Shown one piece after another: positions 49,720 through 58,984 of a DNA stretch of 64,000 nt; position 1 is the first letter of the stretch, and each line of letters starts with the position of its first letter. Source of the DNA: Roseovarius sp. MMSF_3281 (GTDB lineage: Bacteria; Pseudomonadota; Alphaproteobacteria; Rhodobacterales; Rhodobacteraceae); contig NZ_JASHIM010000004.1 in assembly GCF_030733685.1 (NCBI RefSeq), positions 62,001 to 126,000 on the forward strand, given 5' to 3'. The notes under the pieces were generated by a model. That model made no database searches. It worked only from the letters and a program-made list of their open reading frames with translations, and was not told the DNA's origin. The position numbers were made by a program, and so were the translations under genes.

Positions 49720-50985
49720 GTGATCATTCCTTTTCACGTAACCGAGATGCTGCGCCGGGTGATGGCGCGTTATGACGCGGAAAAGACGCCGCAAAAGATG
49801 GCGCCCAACGATGACGCCTTTAGCCTGCTGCGCCCCATGCGCAAGATTACTGCGGCGACGGTTGAAAAATACTGGGCGCGCCTGAAGCCCATGGCGGGGG
49901 AGGCGGATCAGGCGGCGCTGGCCGACCCCGCGACCATGGAACAGGCCGAGCAATACAGCGCCAATATCGAGAATTTCATCGGCACGGTGAAACTTCCGGT
50001 GGGGATCATCGGGCCACTGCGCCTGACGGGGATGAATGCCAACGGCGATTATCACGTGCCGCTGGCCACCAGCGAGGCGGCCTTGGTGGCCTCTTATGCG
50101 CGGGGGGCGGCGGCGGCCACCAAGGCCGGTGGGATCAGTACCGCCGTGTTATACGAGGGCGTCATTCGCACGCCCGCTTTCGTGATGAAAGACCTTCTGA
50201 GCGCGGGCCAATTCGTGGAATGGGTGGTGCGCAATGTCGAGGATTTGCAAGCGGCGGCAGAGGCCACCACGCGGCATGGCAAGCTGGTCTCGCTGGAGCC
50301 TTTTATCGACAACAATATCGCCTTTCTGATTTGCCGCTACACCACCGGCGATGCGGCGGGGCAGAACATGGTGACGATCGCCACCGATGCCCTGTGCAAA
50401 CGGATATCCGAGGCGTGCCCCGTGCCGATCGAGGCGTGGTATATCGAGGGGAATTTCTCGGGCGACAAGAAAGCCTCGGCTTTGGGGATGGTCACCGGGC
50501 GGGGGCGCAAGGTGAGCGCCTCGGTTACCTTGCCGCGCGAGGTGGTGGAGCAGGTGCTGGGCACCACGGTTGACGGCATGCTGGCCTATGGGCGGGTGGC
50601 GAACTTGGGCTCTCTTTTGTCGGGGCAGTTGGGCGCGCAGGCGCATTATGCCAATGGGTTGGCAGCGCTTTACATCGCCACCGGGCAGGATGCGGCCTGT
50701 GTTGCGGAAAGCGCCATGGGGGTGACGCGAATGGAGCCGCGGGGCGAGGATTTATACGTGTCCGTGACCATGCCGAATATCCTTGTCGGATCGGTCGGGG
50801 GTGGCACGGGCCTGCCCAGCCAGTCGGCGGCGCTGAATATTCTTGGGTTGAAGGGCGCGGGCCACGGTGCGGCCTTGGCCGAAATTGCGGCGGCGACCTG
50901 TTTGTGTGGGGAAATATCCATCGTGGCGGCAATCACGGCGGGGGATTTTACCCGCGCGCATGAAAATCTGGCGCGGCAAAGATGA
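49720..50985 (+). CDS. Hydroxymethylglutaryl-CoA reductase, class I-like
   Basis: Reduces HMG-CoA to mevalonate with two NAD(P)H; 421 residues, soluble, without the membrane domain of eukaryotic enzymes. Catalytic residues can be placed: E119 in LATSEAALVA, the lysine of GNFSGDKKAS (250/251), D324 in TGQDAACV and H414 in TRAHENLARQ. The substrate site ENFIGTVKLPVGIIGPL and the cofactor site TTGDAAGQNMVTIATDAL resemble class I (DAMGMN) rather than class II enzymes. GTG start after GCGGAG; first gene of a seven-gene overlapping operon. No other mevalonate gene is in the window. Confidence 0.92.
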   Translation: MIIPFHVTEMLRRVMARYDAEKTPQKMAPNDDAFSLLRPMRKITAATVEKYWARLKPMAGEADQAALADPATMEQAEQYSANIENFIGTVKLPVGIIGPLRLTGMNANGDYHVPLATSEAALVASYARGAAAATKAGGISTAVLYEGVIRTPAFVMKDLLSAGQFVEWVVRNVEDLQAAAEATTRHGKLVSLEPFIDNNIAFLICRYTTGDAAGQNMVTIATDALCKRISEACPVPIEAWYIEGNFSGDKKASALGMVTGRGRKVSASVTLPREVVEQVLGTTVDGMLAYGRVANLGSLLSGQLGAQAHYANGLAALYIATGQDAACVAESAMGVTRMEPRGEDLYVSVTMPNILVGSVGGGTGLPSQSAALNILGLKGAGHGAALAEIAAATCLCGEISIVAAITAGDFTRAHENLARQR

Positions 50986-51893
50986 GTTTTTTGACCCGTC
51001 TTTGGACTTATCAGGCCGAGCGCTTTCCGCTCAAGAAAACCGCGCCCTTGCTGGCGGCGTTTTCGGCAGCGAGCATTTGCGTTTCGGCGCAATTGGCGGG
51101 GCGGGATTTGCCCGGCTGGCCCGTGTTCGTGGCGGGTTTCGTCGTGGCCATGGCGCTGTTTTTCCAGATGCGGGTTTGCGATGAATGGAAGGACGCGGCG
51201 GATGACAGGCTTTACCGGCCCGAGCGGCCCATTCCGCGTGGGTTGATCGCGCAGGGTACGGTGCTCTGGCTCGGGGCGGCGACGCTGCCCTTGGCGGCGG
51301 GGGCGGTTTGGTTGTGGTATCCGCCCGCCTTGTGGTTGTTGGCGCTGGTCTGGCTTTGGCTGGCGGCGATGACCTTGGAGTTTGGCGCGCCGGAGTGGCT
51401 CAAGGCGCGGGCGGTTTTGTACCTGCTGAGCCATATGATGATCATGCCGCTGATTGACCTGCTGCTGACAGGGCTTGAGTGGCTGCCCGGCGGTGGCCCC
51501 GCGCCGCAGCTTTGGCTGTTTCTGGCGCTGTCCTTTGTGAATGGCTGTGTGCTGGAGATCGGTCGGAAGCTTTGGGCGCCGGAGAACGAGATTGCCGGGG
51601 TCGATACCTATTCGGGCCTTTGGGGGCCGGGGCGCGCGGCGCTGATCTGGATGGGCTGTGTCGGGGTGTCTGCCGCCTTGCTGGTTGGCACGGGGGTAGC
51701 CACCGGGGTTGGATGGATCACCCTTGGCTTGGCCGCTTTGGCGCTTTTGGCCTGTCTTCGGGCGGCGACGGCTTATCGCGCAAATTCCACGGTCAAGGCG
51801 CAGGAACGGATGGATGCCGTTGCCGGGCTTTGGGTGTTTTTCTGTTACGCAACGGCGGGTTTCCTGCCCTTTGTCATCGGGTGGTTCGGATGA
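50982..51893 (+). CDS. UbiA-family prenyltransferase
   Basis: Membrane prenyltransferase of 303 residues with about eight or nine hydrophobic helices. The first aspartate-rich motif is RVCDEWKDAADDRLYRPERP (D67, D71, D74, D75) followed by IPRG; the second region is EIGRKLWAPENEIAGVDTYS. UbiA proteins join a polyprenyl diphosphate to an aromatic ring, a glycerol phosphate or another acceptor. It overlaps the HMG-CoA reductase gene by ATGA and the next gene likewise. Donor and acceptor unknown. Confidence 0.88.
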   Translation: MSFLTRLWTYQAERFPLKKTAPLLAAFSAASICVSAQLAGRDLPGWPVFVAGFVVAMALFFQMRVCDEWKDAADDRLYRPERPIPRGLIAQGTVLWLGAATLPLAAGAVWLWYPPALWLLALVWLWLAAMTLEFGAPEWLKARAVLYLLSHMMIMPLIDLLLTGLEWLPGGGPAPQLWLFLALSFVNGCVLEIGRKLWAPENEIAGVDTYSGLWGPGRAALIWMGCVGVSAALLVGTGVATGVGWITLGLAALALLACLRAATAYRANSTVKAQERMDAVAGLWVFFCYATAGFLPFVIGWFG

Positions 51894-54346
51894 GTTTTAT
51901 TCTGTCTCAGGATCAGGCGAAGGATGCCGGGGTGGTTGGCGGCAAGGCGGCGGCGCTGTCGCGGCTGGCGCGGGAAGGCTTTGCGCCGCCCGCGTTTTTC
52001 GTGATCCTGCCGGGGGCGTTCAACCATGGCAAAACCGGGCCGGTGATGGCGAAGGGGGTGAAATCGCAAGTAACTCGCGCCTTGGAAGATTTGGGCGCGG
52101 GGCCTTATGCGGTGCGCAGTTCGGGACGCGCCGAGGATGGCGCCGAGCATAGCCATGCCGGGCAGTTCGATACGGTGCTGAATGTCCAAGCGGACGCGGT
52201 TTTGGCGGCGGCCAAAAAGGTCTGGCAATCGGGATTTGGTGACACGGTCGAGACCTACCGCGCCAAGACCACGGGCGATGGGGCCGAGGCCCCGGCAGTG
52301 ATCGTGCAGCGGATGATCGCCGCGCGCGCCTCGGGCGTGGCGTTTTCCGCCGATCCGGTGAGCGGGCAGCGCGGGCGCGTCGTGATCTCGGCCATTCAAG
52401 GGCTTGGAGAGCGGTTGGTCTCGGGCGAGGCCGATGGCGAGGACTGGGCTTTGGATGACCAGGGGCAGGTGGTGAATGCCCCCGATACGCCCGAGGCCTT
52501 GACGCTTGAAAAGGCCCAAACCGTGGCCGATCTGGCGCGGCGGGCCGAAGCGGCGTTTGGCCATCCGCAGGATATCGAATGGGCGATGGATGGTGACGGC
52601 CTGCATATCCTGCAAGCGCGCCCCATCACCACGGCGCTTTTGCCCGCAGCGCGGCCTGACGAGACCCTGACGATTTTCGACAATTCCAACATCGTCGAAA
52701 GCTATCCGGGGATAGTCAGCCCGCTGACCTATTCCTTTGCCCTGCATGTTTACGCCCGGGTCTACCGCGCCTTCGTGCGGCTTTTGGGGGTGCGCGAGGC
52801 GGTGGTGGCCGAGAATTCGGCGGTTTTCGACAACATGCTGGGCCGGGTCGATGGGCGGGTCTATTACAACCTTGTGAACTGGTATCGGGCGCTGGCGCTG
52901 TTGCCGGGGTTTGCCCTGAACCGGGATCACATGGAAACCATGATGGGCGTGTCCGAGCCGATGCCGCGCGAGGTGACCGATGCGATTGGCCCGCCGCCCG
53001 CGAAAGGCGTGGCGCGGCTGTGGGAATATGCCAATCTGGCGCGCGTTGGCGCGGGGCTTTTGTGGCAGGCCGTCCGCTTGCCGCGCACCCGGCGGGATTT
53101 TTACGCGCGGCTGAATGCGGCCTTGGAGGGCGATTTGGATGTCGCCACGGCCAATGCCAGCGATCTGGCCCGCGAATACCGGCGGATCGAAAGCACGCTT
53201 TTGGACCGGTGGGATGCGCCCTTGGTCAATGATTTCCTGTGCATGATGGCCTTCGGGGCCTCGCGGAAACTGATGGAGCGTTGGCTGGGCGAGGCGGGCG
53301 TGCAACTGCATAACGATGTGATGATCGGGCAGGGCGATATTGTCTCGGCGGAACCGGCGCAGCGGATTGCACGGATGGGGGCGATGGTGCGCGACGCCGG
53401 GCTGGCCGAGGATATGCGGGCGAAGGGCATGGCGGCGCTTGACGATGCGCCGGAGATCCGCGCCGAGGTGGAGGCCTATCTGGCGCGCTTCGGGGATCGC
53501 TGCACCGAGGAGTTGAAGCTGGAAAGTATCCCGCTGAGCGAAGACCCCAGCAGCCTTTTGGCCGCTGTGGCGGCTTCGGCAGGGCGCGCAGAGGGGGCCA
53601 AGCACGCGGTGCGGGAGCCGGATTGGCAGGCCCTGTTTCCGGGCAAGCCGGTAAAGCGTGTTCTGGCGCGATGGATCATCGGCTGGACCAAGGCACGGGT
53701 GCGCGACCGGGAAAACCTGCGGTTCGAACGCACGCGGATTTTCGGCCATGCGCGGCGGGTGTTTCTTGGCATTGGTCGTGAATTGACGTCGCGCGGGCAT
53801 CTGTCGGCGCCGCGCGACGTGTTTCACCTGACCACGCAGGAGGTTCTGGGCGCGGTTGAGGGGTTCAACCTGTCGCCGGATTTGAAGGGTATCGTGGCGA
53901 TGCGGCAGGCCGAAGATGCAGCTTCGGCCCAGCGGCCCGATCCGCCGGAGCGGATCGAGGTGCGCGGCCCCGCGATTTTGCCGCGTTGGGAGGCGGGCGA
54001 GGTTGCCCGTGATGACAGCCGCCGCAAGACCGGGACGGGCTGTTCGGCGGGGCAAGTGCGGGCCAAGGCGCGGGTCATTCGCGACCCCCGGACCGAGGCG
54101 CTGGAGCCGGGGGATATTCTGATCGCACGGCACACCGACCCGGGCTGGATCGCGGTGTTTTCCAATGCCTCGGCCATCGTGGTCGAGCGCGGCTCGCTTT
54201 TGTCGCATTCGGCGATTGTCGCACGGGAATTGGGCATTCCATGTGTTGTGGGCCTGAAGGGCGCGACGCAGTGGATCGCGGATGGCGAGATGCTGGCCGT
54301 CAACGGGGCCACCGGAGAAGTGGAGCGGCTTGATGGCGACAAGTGA
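51890..54346 (+). CDS. PEP-synthase/rifampicin-phosphotransferase-like dikinase
   Basis: An 818-residue three-part phosphotransferase. Residues about 1-290 are the ATP-binding domain of PEP synthase/PPDK: GGKAAALSRLAREGF, YAVRSSGRAEDG and DIEWAMDGDGLHILQARPIT. A long central region (about 300-700) does not look like the pyruvate barrel of PPDK but like the variable domain of rifampicin phosphotransferase. The C-terminal swivelling domain has H773 in LLSHSAIVARELGIPCV. Such enzymes move the beta phosphate of ATP to a small molecule through the histidine. In this operon an isoprenoid or lipid acceptor is conceivable. Confidence 0.85.
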   Translation: MSFILSQDQAKDAGVVGGKAAALSRLAREGFAPPAFFVILPGAFNHGKTGPVMAKGVKSQVTRALEDLGAGPYAVRSSGRAEDGAEHSHAGQFDTVLNVQADAVLAAAKKVWQSGFGDTVETYRAKTTGDGAEAPAVIVQRMIAARASGVAFSADPVSGQRGRVVISAIQGLGERLVSGEADGEDWALDDQGQVVNAPDTPEALTLEKAQTVADLARRAEAAFGHPQDIEWAMDGDGLHILQARPITTALLPAARPDETLTIFDNSNIVESYPGIVSPLTYSFALHVYARVYRAFVRLLGVREAVVAENSAVFDNMLGRVDGRVYYNLVNWYRALALLPGFALNRDHMETMMGVSEPMPREVTDAIGPPPAKGVARLWEYANLARVGAGLLWQAVRLPRTRRDFYARLNAALEGDLDVATANASDLAREYRRIESTLLDRWDAPLVNDFLCMMAFGASRKLMERWLGEAGVQLHNDVMIGQGDIVSAEPAQRIARMGAMVRDAGLAEDMRAKGMAALDDAPEIRAEVEAYLARFGDRCTEELKLESIPLSEDPSSLLAAVAASAGRAEGAKHAVREPDWQALFPGKPVKRVLARWIIGWTKARVRDRENLRFERTRIFGHARRVFLGIGRELTSRGHLSAPRDVFHLTTQEVLGAVEGFNLSPDLKGIVAMRQAEDAASAQRPDPPERIEVRGPAILPRWEAGEVARDDSRRKTGTGCSAGQVRAKARVIRDPRTEALEPGDILIARHTDPGWIAVFSNASAIVVERGSLLSHSAIVARELGIPCVVGLKGATQWIADGEMLAVNGATGEVERLDGDK

Positions 54347-55433
54347 AATCGAGGCCCGCGCCGATTTTGACCACATCCGCTATGCGCAATTGTGGGAAGA
54401 TGCCGATGTGCTGACCCAAGGGTTGGGGGAGCAGGCGGGCCGGACGCTGGTTTCCATTTGCTCGGCGGGGGATAATGCCTTGGCGATGCTCACGCTGGAC
54501 CCGGCGAAGGTGGTTGTTGTGGACCTTTCGCCGGCGCAGATCGCCTGTTTGAAGGTGCGGATCGGGGCGTACCGCAGGCTATCGCACACCGAATTCCTGG
54601 AACTGATGGGTTCGCGCCCCAGCACGCGGCGCGCGGCGCTTCTGGCGCGGGCCTGTGAGAATTTGGACGCGAAAACGCGGGCCTTCTGGCAGGGTCTTGC
54701 GCCTGAAGTCGAGGCGCATGGCCTTGGCGGGGTGGGCAAGTTCGAACGCTATTTCCGCATTTTCCGAAAGTGGCTTTTGCCGCTTGTGCATTCGCGCCGG
54801 ACGGTTGAGGCGATCTTTGAGCCGCGCGACCGGCAGGCGCGGGAGGTTTTCTTTGACACGCGGTTCAACACATGGCGTTGGCGGCTTTTGTTGCGGGTAT
54901 TTTTCTCGCGCGTCGTGATGGGGCGGATGGGCCGCGACAAGGCGTTTTTCGACCATGTCGAGGGCAGCCCGGCACAGCATGTGGCGCGGCGGTTGCGCCA
55001 TGCGGGCGTTGACACCGCCCCGTCGCAGAACCCTTACCTGCACTGGATCATGACCGGCACCCATGGGGATGCTTTGCCCATGGCGTGGCGGGCAGAGCAT
55101 TACGAGGTGATCCGCGACCGGCTGGACCGGCTGGACATTCGCCCCGGATCGTTGGAAGCCTTTGTTTCGACAGGGGAAAAGGCCCATGGCTTCAACCTGT
55201 CGGATATTTTCGAATACATGTCGGCGGAGGTTTTCGCGCAGGTTTACGGCACGATCCTTGGGGCCTCGACCCCCGGGGCGCGGCTGGTTTACTGGAACAT
55301 GATGGCGCCGCGCCGGGTGCCTTCGGAGCATGCCGAGAAGGTCGAAACCTTGCTTGAAGTGGAAGACCGATTGAAAGCTCAAGACATGGCGTTTTTCTAT
55401 TCCGATTTCGTGGTGGAAGAGGTGCGCGGGTGA
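54333..55433 (+). CDS. DUF3419/BtaA-like 3-amino-3-carboxypropyl transferase
   Basis: A 366-residue protein of the BtaA family, which transfers the aminocarboxypropyl group of S-adenosylmethionine to diacylglycerol in betaine-lipid synthesis. Matching segments are IRYAQLWEDADVL, VSICSAGDNALAMLTLDPAK with VVVDLSPAQIACL, and later HGFNLSDIFEYMSAEVFAQV. It overlaps the preceding gene by 14 bases and the next by 4. No BtaB methyltransferase lies beside it, so betaine lipid is not the obvious product. Confidence 0.85.
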   Translation: MATSEIEARADFDHIRYAQLWEDADVLTQGLGEQAGRTLVSICSAGDNALAMLTLDPAKVVVVDLSPAQIACLKVRIGAYRRLSHTEFLELMGSRPSTRRAALLARACENLDAKTRAFWQGLAPEVEAHGLGGVGKFERYFRIFRKWLLPLVHSRRTVEAIFEPRDRQAREVFFDTRFNTWRWRLLLRVFFSRVVMGRMGRDKAFFDHVEGSPAQHVARRLRHAGVDTAPSQNPYLHWIMTGTHGDALPMAWRAEHYEVIRDRLDRLDIRPGSLEAFVSTGEKAHGFNLSDIFEYMSAEVFAQVYGTILGASTPGARLVYWNMMAPRRVPSEHAEKVETLLEVEDRLKAQDMAFFYSDFVVEEVRG

Positions 55434-56734
55434 GCGTTGTGGCGCAAATCGTGCTTGCCCTGGCCTCGGTTGCGGTGCTGTTGGGCTTGATGGCGGTGGT
55501 GCGGCGGGGCGCGCGGGCCATGGGCCTTGGGGCCGAGGTGCAAAGAAAATTGGTGCACGTCGGCACAGGGCTCTATGCGCTTGTTCTGCCTTGGATTTTT
55601 CCGGATCGCTGGCCGGTTTACATGCTGATCGGGCTGACCCTTTTGGTGATGGTCGCCCTGCGCCTGCCACGCTTTGCCAAGGGGATCGGTGGCGCGCTGC
55701 ATGGGGTTGAGCGCAGCTCTTATGGCGATTTCCTGTTGGCGGTCTCGGTGGGGCTTTGTTTTTTCCTCGCCGATGGTCAGGCGCTTTTATACGTGTTGCC
55801 CTTGGCGGTTTTGACGCTGGCCGACGCGGCGGCGGCCCTGGTGGGCACGCGCTATGCCACGCGGCTTTACAATGTCGAGGATGGCCACAAGAGCCTTGAG
55901 GGAACAGCGGCGTTTTTCGCGGTGACGCTGGTCTTGTCGATCCTGTGCCTGGTGGGGTTTACCGATCTGCCGGTCGCCAATGTCTTGGCGCTTGCGCTGA
56001 TGGTCACGGGGTTTGGCACGCTGGTCGAAGCGCAAAGCTGGCGCGGGTTCGACAACCTGTTTTTGCCGCTGGGCCTGTTGCTGTTCCTGTCGGTGCATTT
56101 GGAAAGCAGTCTTTTGGAACTCATTGTTTTAGCAGTGATTTTCCTGATCGCCTTGCTGGGATTTCATGCCGTTGGCGCGCGCGTGGGGCTGAGCGGGCAT
56201 GCCAGCCGGGTTTACGTGGTGGCGATGTTTCTGGTGCTTGCGGTGACCGCGCCGCAGAACGCGGTCTTGCCCGCGCTGGTGCTTTGCGCGCATGTCTGGG
56301 CGCGGGTGCAGGCCCCGGGGCGTGATACCTATGGCGACTTGGATGTTGCTGCTGCCTTGGCCTTGATCAGCTTTGGCTGGCTGGCGGTGGGCAATGCCGT
56401 GGGGGCAAGCGCGATTGGCTTTTACGGCTTGACCGCCATGGGCCTTTGCATGGGGCTTTCGGTGATCGCGCTGCGCGGCTATGTGCCGTGGATCATATTG
56501 ATTTCATTGGGCCTTTTCGCGCTGCGCGAGGCGGTTGTCATGCTGAACCCCGCGCTGTCGAACTGGGCCGAGCCCTTGGGCGTTGTGGCGGGGGTGAGCC
56601 TTGTGTTTATAGCGGGGCTACCGCTTATTTTGCCGGGAATGTTTGCCCGTGACAGGGTGATGAAGATGACCGCTATGTCGCTGGTTTTTCCCGTTATATC
56701 ATATGTTTACATGGTTCTTGGAGGTGCCGTTTGA
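55430..56734 (+). CDS. Phytol/dolichol-kinase-like membrane protein
   Basis: A 434-residue polytopic membrane protein. The N-terminal half has the VTE5/SEC59-type pattern: QRKLVHVGTGLYAL, then LADAAAALVGTRYATRLY and DGHKSLEGTAAFFAVTLV, typical of CTP-dependent polyprenol kinases and related to phosphatidate cytidylyltransferases. The C-terminal half adds about seven hydrophobic helices of unknown role, making it longer than usual. GTG start in GTGA overlap. Proposed action: phosphorylating an isoprenoid alcohol. Confidence 0.8.
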   Translation: MSVVAQIVLALASVAVLLGLMAVVRRGARAMGLGAEVQRKLVHVGTGLYALVLPWIFPDRWPVYMLIGLTLLVMVALRLPRFAKGIGGALHGVERSSYGDFLLAVSVGLCFFLADGQALLYVLPLAVLTLADAAAALVGTRYATRLYNVEDGHKSLEGTAAFFAVTLVLSILCLVGFTDLPVANVLALALMVTGFGTLVEAQSWRGFDNLFLPLGLLLFLSVHLESSLLELIVLAVIFLIALLGFHAVGARVGLSGHASRVYVVAMFLVLAVTAPQNAVLPALVLCAHVWARVQAPGRDTYGDLDVAAALALISFGWLAVGNAVGASAIGFYGLTAMGLCMGLSVIALRGYVPWIILISLGLFALREAVVMLNPALSNWAEPLGVVAGVSLVFIAGLPLILPGMFARDRVMKMTAMSLVFPVISYVYMVLGGAV

Positions 56735-57573
56735 CAAAGGATTTGGTGAAAACGGATGGTGCAAAACTGTCGATCTTTTGGGATGGCCCGAAGTGGGGGG
56801 GGCGGGCCACGGCGAGTTTCGGCGAGGTTGCGTTCAAATCCCTTGAGGCAGGGACGGAGGTGTTAACGCGGGCGATCGAAATGGTTAAGAACGCCGGGTT
56901 AACACATGTTGTCGGCCCGATGGACGGAGATACATGGCATTCATATCGCTTTGTCAGTGAAAGCGATGGATCACCGGCCTTCTTGATGGAACCGAAAGAC
57001 GCGCCCGTGGCGCGGGAGGTGTTTCAGGCCGCAGGGTTCGAACCCATCGGGCGTTATTTCTCGGCCCGGCAAAGCCTGTGTGATATCGGCACGGCACCGC
57101 CCGAAAGCGGGGCCTTCCGGATTGAAACATGGGATGGGAACGACCCGGAAGCCCTGTTTATGCAGGTGTTTGAATTATCTGTTCAAGCTTTTGAAAACAA
57201 TGCATTTTACAAACCGATCTCGCCCGAGGATTTCCTGGCGATGTATATGCCCATCGTGCCGATGCTGAAGAAAGACCTGATCTTTTTCGCGCGCAGGCCA
57301 GAGGGCGAATTGGCGGGGTTCCTGTTTGCCATTCCCGATTATGCGCAGGGGCCGGAGAGTGACACGGTGATCCTGAAAACCTATGCCAGCCTTCTGCGGG
57401 GGGCCGGGCGGGGTTTGGTGCAGGCTTGCCAGACATCCGCCAAGACATTGGGGTATAAGAATTTAATCCACGCCTTGATTCATGATTCAAACCAGTCGGC
57501 AGAGCGCAGCGAAAAAGAGGGCGGCCAGATTTTCCGCCGGTACGAATTGCTTGGGTTGAGGTTAAGTGACTGA
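56731..57573 (+). CDS. Putative acyltransferase (GNAT-like)
   Basis: A 280-residue soluble protein with two halves; HVVGPMDGDTWHSYRFVSES near residue 66 and the closing GQIFRRYELLGLRLSD are seen in a little-studied group of GNAT-related proteins. Start is TTG at 56731, four bases before the preceding stop, with a perfect GGAGGT five bases upstream, which makes this rare start convincing. It overlaps the ligase gene by eight bases. Reaction unknown; acyl transfer to the operon product is inference. Confidence 0.65.
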   Translation: MTKDLVKTDGAKLSIFWDGPKWGGRATASFGEVAFKSLEAGTEVLTRAIEMVKNAGLTHVVGPMDGDTWHSYRFVSESDGSPAFLMEPKDAPVAREVFQAAGFEPIGRYFSARQSLCDIGTAPPESGAFRIETWDGNDPEALFMQVFELSVQAFENNAFYKPISPEDFLAMYMPIVPMLKKDLIFFARRPEGELAGFLFAIPDYAQGPESDTVILKTYASLLRGAGRGLVQACQTSAKTLGYKNLIHALIHDSNQSAERSEKEGGQIFRRYELLGLRLSD

Positions 57574-58984
57574 TCTACTTGACCATTTCGACGCGGCGGT
57601 GGCCCGGCACCCGGAGCGGGTGGCGATTGTCGACGGTCGCGGCCAAGCGGTCACCTTTAGGGAATTACAAAGCCTTTCCAACGGGTTAGTCGAGAAATGG
57701 CGATGTAAGGGCGTGCAACCCGGCGACCGTGTGCTTTTGGCGATGGGAGTGAGTGCCGAACTTTACGCCAGCCTTGCGGCGCTTTGGTCCTTGGGGGCTA
57801 CAGTGGTCTTGCCGGAACCGGCCATGGGGCTGAAAGGGCTGCGCCACGCGGTGGCGACGACCAAGCCAAAATTCTTTTGTGCCAACGGGTTATATTGCTG
57901 CCTGAAAGCGCTGCTGCCGCCGCTTTGGCCGCTGCCCCTGTTGCGGGCCAGTGGGCCTCGGGAGGTAACCGAGGTTAAAGAGCGGGTTAACACGGAGGTG
58001 GCGTTAATCTCTTTCACCTCGGGCACGACCGGGGCGCCGAAGGCCATCCCGCGCAGTCATTTTTTCCTTATGGCGCAACATGATGCGGTGGCCCCGATAC
58101 TTGAAAGCGAGGCGGAAGAGCGTGATCTGGTCGCCTTCCCGGTCTTTACCTTGGTAAATCTGGCGGCGGGGCGAACCTCGATCCTGCCGGGGTGGAAGAT
58201 GAGCCGCCTGGCCGATGTGACGCCTGCGCGCTTGGGCGATTGGCTGCGCCGAACCGGGGCCACGCGGGCGCTGTTGCCGCCGTCATTGGCGGGGCTTTTG
58301 CCGCAGGCCGGGCAGACCGATCTGCGCCATGTCTTTACCGGCGGCGGGCCGGTTTTTCCCAACGTGGTCAGAGCCATAAAGGACGATCTTGGAGCCGCGG
58401 TGACCTGTGTCTATGGCTCAACCGAGGCCGAACCGATTGCCCATCTGGAGGCGCATGAAATCAGCGCGCAGGATGCCGCGCATATGGCCCAAGGCGCGGG
58501 GCTTCTGGTGGGCCATCCGGTGCCGGAACTGCGGTTAAGACTTTGCGAAGGCGAGATCGAAGTTACCGGAGATCACGTTAACAAGTCTTACCTCGACCCG
58601 GCACAAACCCTTGAAAACAAGGTGGTCGCGGGCGGTGAGGTTTGGCACCGCACGGGCGATGCCGGGCGGCTGGATGCGCAAGGGCGACTTTGGCTTTTTG
58701 GGCGCGTGGGCGATGAGGTTTCGGGACGAAACGGCCCGATCCATCCTTTTGCCGTGGAAGTGGCGGCGCAGGATTGGCCGGGGCTAAGCCGTTGTGCCTT
58801 AATGGAAAAATCGGACGGTCCAATATTGGCGGTCGAAGGGAATGCGGCCTGTTTGCAAAACTGGAGCGAGCGGGCGCGGGCCTTTGGCATTGAGCGGGTC
58901 GAGGCAATCTCGGCCATGCCGATGGACGCGCGGCACCATTCGAAAATCGACCGGGTGAAACTGGCCGACCTGTTGAAAGGTTAA
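57566..58984 (+). CDS. AMP-forming acyl-CoA/amino acid ligase
   Basis: An ANL-superfamily enzyme of 472 residues that activates a carboxylic acid with ATP. Motifs: ISFTSGTTGAPKAIPRSH (A3), VYGSTEAEPIAHLE (A5), WHRTGDAGRLDAQG (A7), FGRVGDEVSGRNG (A8) and the C-terminal lysine in HHSKIDRVKL (A10). Shorter than most acyl-CoA ligases (about 500-550). GTG start with GAGG before it, 8-base overlap with the preceding gene. Its stop codon directly touches a three-box palindromic element. Confidence 0.87.
   Translation: MTDLLDHFDAAVARHPERVAIVDGRGQAVTFRELQSLSNGLVEKWRCKGVQPGDRVLLAMGVSAELYASLAALWSLGATVVLPEPAMGLKGLRHAVATTKPKFFCANGLYCCLKALLPPLWPLPLLRASGPREVTEVKERVNTEVALISFTSGTTGAPKAIPRSHFFLMAQHDAVAPILESEAEERDLVAFPVFTLVNLAAGRTSILPGWKMSRLADVTPARLGDWLRRTGATRALLPPSLAGLLPQAGQTDLRHVFTGGGPVFPNVVRAIKDDLGAAVTCVYGSTEAEPIAHLEAHEISAQDAAHMAQGAGLLVGHPVPELRLRLCEGEIEVTGDHVNKSYLDPAQTLENKVVAGGEVWHRTGDAGRLDAQGRLWLFGRVGDEVSGRNGPIHPFAVEVAAQDWPGLSRCALMEKSDGPILAVEGNAACLQNWSERARAFGIERVEAISAMPMDARHHSKIDRVKLADLLKG

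Noticed and set aside
51845-54376. 843-codon open frame on the minus strand
   Set aside because: It is the shadow of the PEP-synthase-like gene: no recognisable domain, arginine/proline-rich composition, and the plus-strand frame has clear motifs and coupled start/stop overlaps.
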